NCBI GenBank assembly: GCA_907165065.1
Contig: OU015524.1
Span: 55,779,295 to 55,843,294, forward strand
Length of the DNA: 64,000 nt
DNA from: Caprimulgus europaeus
Lineage: Eukaryota > Chordata > Aves > Caprimulgiformes > Caprimulgidae
Direction of reading: 5' to 3'
Shown piece by piece: positions 62,404 to 64,000 of the stretch; position 1 is the stretch's first letter, and each line of letters starts with the position of its first letter. A program made the position numbers and the translations under genes. The notes under the pieces are model-generated. The model made no database searches, had not been told where the DNA came from, and saw only the letters and a program-made list of their open reading frames with translations.

Positions 62404-62575
62404 TCTGATTTTTTTTCCTTCACTGGAAATGCAGGCCTCTTACACAAATCCCTCCACCTGCTCTTAGAGAATTCACATGAAGCCAAACCTTAAAAATATC
62501 TTTACATATTCTTGAAGAGATGCAACAGCCAGCCACAGCCAGCTGTATTGGAAGTAGCAGCTTTTCTGGTCTCAC
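62404..62575 (-). other. Upstream open frame in the putative leader (54 codons)
   Basis: In the proposed leader of the candidate first exon, a tandem ATGATGG in good start context (about 62573) opens about 54 codons (MMAVRPEKLLLPIQ...) ending at TGA before the candidate start ATG. If the leader is real this could act as an inhibitory upstream frame; it may equally be chance. Confidence 0.2.
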
Positions 62576-62584
62576 TGCCATCAT

Positions 62585-62645
62585 CCTTCTCCACTGTTTT
62601 CCTGTGGAGAGATTTTATTATCTGAGCACCAGCCAATCAGCTAGT
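62585..62645 (-). promoter_or_regulatory. Promoter-like CCAAT box plus TATA-like motif
   Basis: Read on the minus strand, CTGATTGGCT (62631-62640) is a full NF-Y (inverted CCAAT) site. About 10 bp further on is ATAATAAAAT (62612-62621), TATA-like. A start near 62585 would give a leader of about 270 nt before the ATG at 62318. A CAGCTG E-box lies in that leader. The arrangement is suggestive but each motif alone is common. Confidence 0.3.
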
Positions 62646-63679
62646 GGAAACCTGTGATGTCAAGAGCCTGAATAATTCATCCAGGGACTGGGACAACCCA
62701 ACTACACTGCCGACATCCTATAGCAGCAAGATGTGTGGCTGCAAAAAGCAATACAGTCTTCTCACCAAGGCTTTTGTAACAATGTACTGCTCAGAAAGCA
62801 TAGAAATGGCTGAATGGCATAACCCTTCTCTACATTGTCATGCATATAAAAGAAAGCAGCTTTTAAAAGCAACCACTCAGGTTCATCACTGCATGCTCTA
62901 TTTAGACATGAATGTCCTTCAGCTTTGCAGCTGAAACAGTTAAGTGGAACAAATAGCAAGCAATGAATCTGAGCAGACATGTAGGCCACCTAGCTTTTAA
63001 TAATATATTTGAACTGTTGTACAAGAAGGAAGAAACATATGTAAGGATGCACAGAATTTTTGGAGTGCACCTAGATCAGCCTGAAACACACTCAAATTTC
63101 TGATAATATGCAGTACTTTCTTGTTCATTAAATCAGAGCACCAGAGCATTTGAACAGACTTCGTTTTGCTCTGGTAAAATTAAGGCAGTTATGAAACACT
63201 ATGTGCAGGGATTCATATATTGTTCACTCACAAGGGCCAACAGAGTAGTACACACTACTGAAATGAGAATAAAAGGCCGACTTATATTATGCAATTACAG
63301 TAAAAACATCGTAATAGAGGTTGAATTAAAATATCTATTATTTTATATACAATGACTGACAAGATCATTCTGCATCTGAAATAAATGTTGCAAGAAAGCT
63401 TGGTATTATTTAGTCAAATATCTTAATTGGCTGGAAATATCTTCATTATTTTTACAAACTTTTTTCTACTAAAGCACCACCAACAGGCTGCCTTTTTAAG
63501 TTGATTAGGGAAAAAGGAAAAGTGTAATTGGATATATTTACTTAAAAACATTTAGAACAAATTATTTTGAAATATGAACAAAACCAACCATATGTCTTCA
63601 GATAGTTAGGAATATGCTGATTAAATATTCATCATGCATGCATATTACAATAGCTAGTGTCATTCATATCATCTATATC

Positions 63680-64000
63680 ACAGAATCATAGAATGGTAGG
63701 GGCTGGAAGGGACCTCTGGAGATCATCTAGTCCAACCCCCCTGCCAAGGCAGGATCACCTAGAGCAGGTTGCACAGGACTGCATCCAGGCAGGTTTTTAA
63801 TATCTCCAGAGATGGAGACTCCACCACCTCTCTGGGCAGCCTGTTCCAGTGCTCTGTCACCCTCACAGTAAAGTAAAGAAGTAAAGAAGTTTTTCCTCAT
63901 GTTTAAGTGGAACCTCCTGTGTTCCAGCTTGTGCCCATTGCCCCTTGTCCTGCTGTTGGCCACCACTGAAAAGAGGCTGTCCCCAACCTCTTAACATCCA
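63680..64000 (-). mobile_element. CR1 LINE 3' part running off the right edge
   Basis: Minus-strand copy starting with CACAGAATCATAGAATGG and continuing with GATGGAGACTCCACCACCTC and the ORF2 C-terminal region. Near 63868-63890 a small tandem gain of TAAAG/GTAAAGAA units is visible relative to other CR1 copies. The 5' extent is unknown. Confidence 0.93.

Larger units (their letters stand above)
1..64000 (-). other. SYNE1: SYNE1 (nesprin-1) locus, 5' part, open at both edges
   Basis: Nesprin-1 is a giant spectrin-family protein. Its N-terminal pair of calponin-homology (CH) domains binds F-actin, a long rod of spectrin-like repeats follows, and the C-terminal KASH domain (outside this window) anchors it in the outer nuclear membrane through SUN proteins. 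Seen here: 25 minus-strand exons that together encode CH1, the linker, CH2 and the first part of the rod. Each has an AG acceptor and GT donor, and every junction keeps phase. Residue-level similarity to human SYNE1, from memory, is high: for example KSWIIKYGRRESVE, NETTAQWRNLSVEVRS and QQHTAMNDAGNFLIE are almost unchanged. The human N-terminal exon (MATSRG...) was not found and should lie beyond base 64000. The rest of the rod and the KASH end lie beyond base 1. SYNE2 is less likely because the exact matches are to SYNE1. Confidence 0.95.
59771..64000 (-). other. SYNE1: SYNE1 upstream/first-intron DNA
   Basis: Apart from the candidate first exon and promoter (62240-62640) and the CR1 from 63680, nothing is recognised here. 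The canonical N-terminal exon was looked for as a reverse-complement of an IANVMQRLQ-like coding stretch and was not seen, so it should lie to the right of this window. Confidence 0.55.

Noticed and set aside
59771-64000. Search for the standard SYNE1 first coding exon (MATSRG...MQRLQ)
   Set aside because: No stretch encoding it was found on the minus strand; it is assumed to lie beyond the right edge.

Overview
The window is nuclear DNA from a bird. Avian CR1 LINE copies with the typical 3' end (repeats related to ATTCTATG) occur on both strands, and the gene present is the vertebrate SYNE1 gene (nesprin-1). The single host gene runs on the minus strand, so its 5' side is at high coordinates. 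I could place 25 internal coding exons (3,551 nt, about 1,183 codons) whose splice sites and phases join into one open frame. They start within residue 23 of the human protein, by memory of human numbering, and end at about residue 1,206. The gene continues beyond both edges.

Layout from the right edge to the left edge, which is gene order: 59771-64000 is upstream or intronic DNA with a possible alternative first exon and promoter (62240-62640) and a CR1 running off the edge. Exons 1-7 (59770 to 37963) encode the two calponin-homology domains that bind actin. Exon 8 (28254-28361) follows after a 9.6 kb intron. Exons 9-25 (27485 to 419) encode the first spectrin-like helical repeats of the nesprin rod. 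Introns range from 141 bp to 9.6 kb.

Mobile DNA: a roughly 3.2 kb, fairly young CR1 with the end of ORF1, the endonuclease and the reverse transcriptase sits in intron 3 (44194-47405). Eight shorter CR1 pieces lie elsewhere. One probable solo LTR of an old avian retrovirus-like element is in intron 1 (56785-57540), and a weaker LTR candidate is in intron 14 (13549-13905).

The most unusual structure is a tract of about 2.2 kb that is almost pure purine on the + strand (4144-6307) in intron 20. It includes an apparently uninterrupted purine run of about 1,685 nt. It is built from ordered blocks of 8-17 bp units, rich in G-quadruplex and triplex motifs. In the SYNE1 transcript it is a giant CU tract that ends directly in a consensus-like 3' splice site. 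Long apparent reading frames across it are composition artefacts. I saw no RNA genes, CRISPR arrays or second host gene. All calls are by eye, without database searches.
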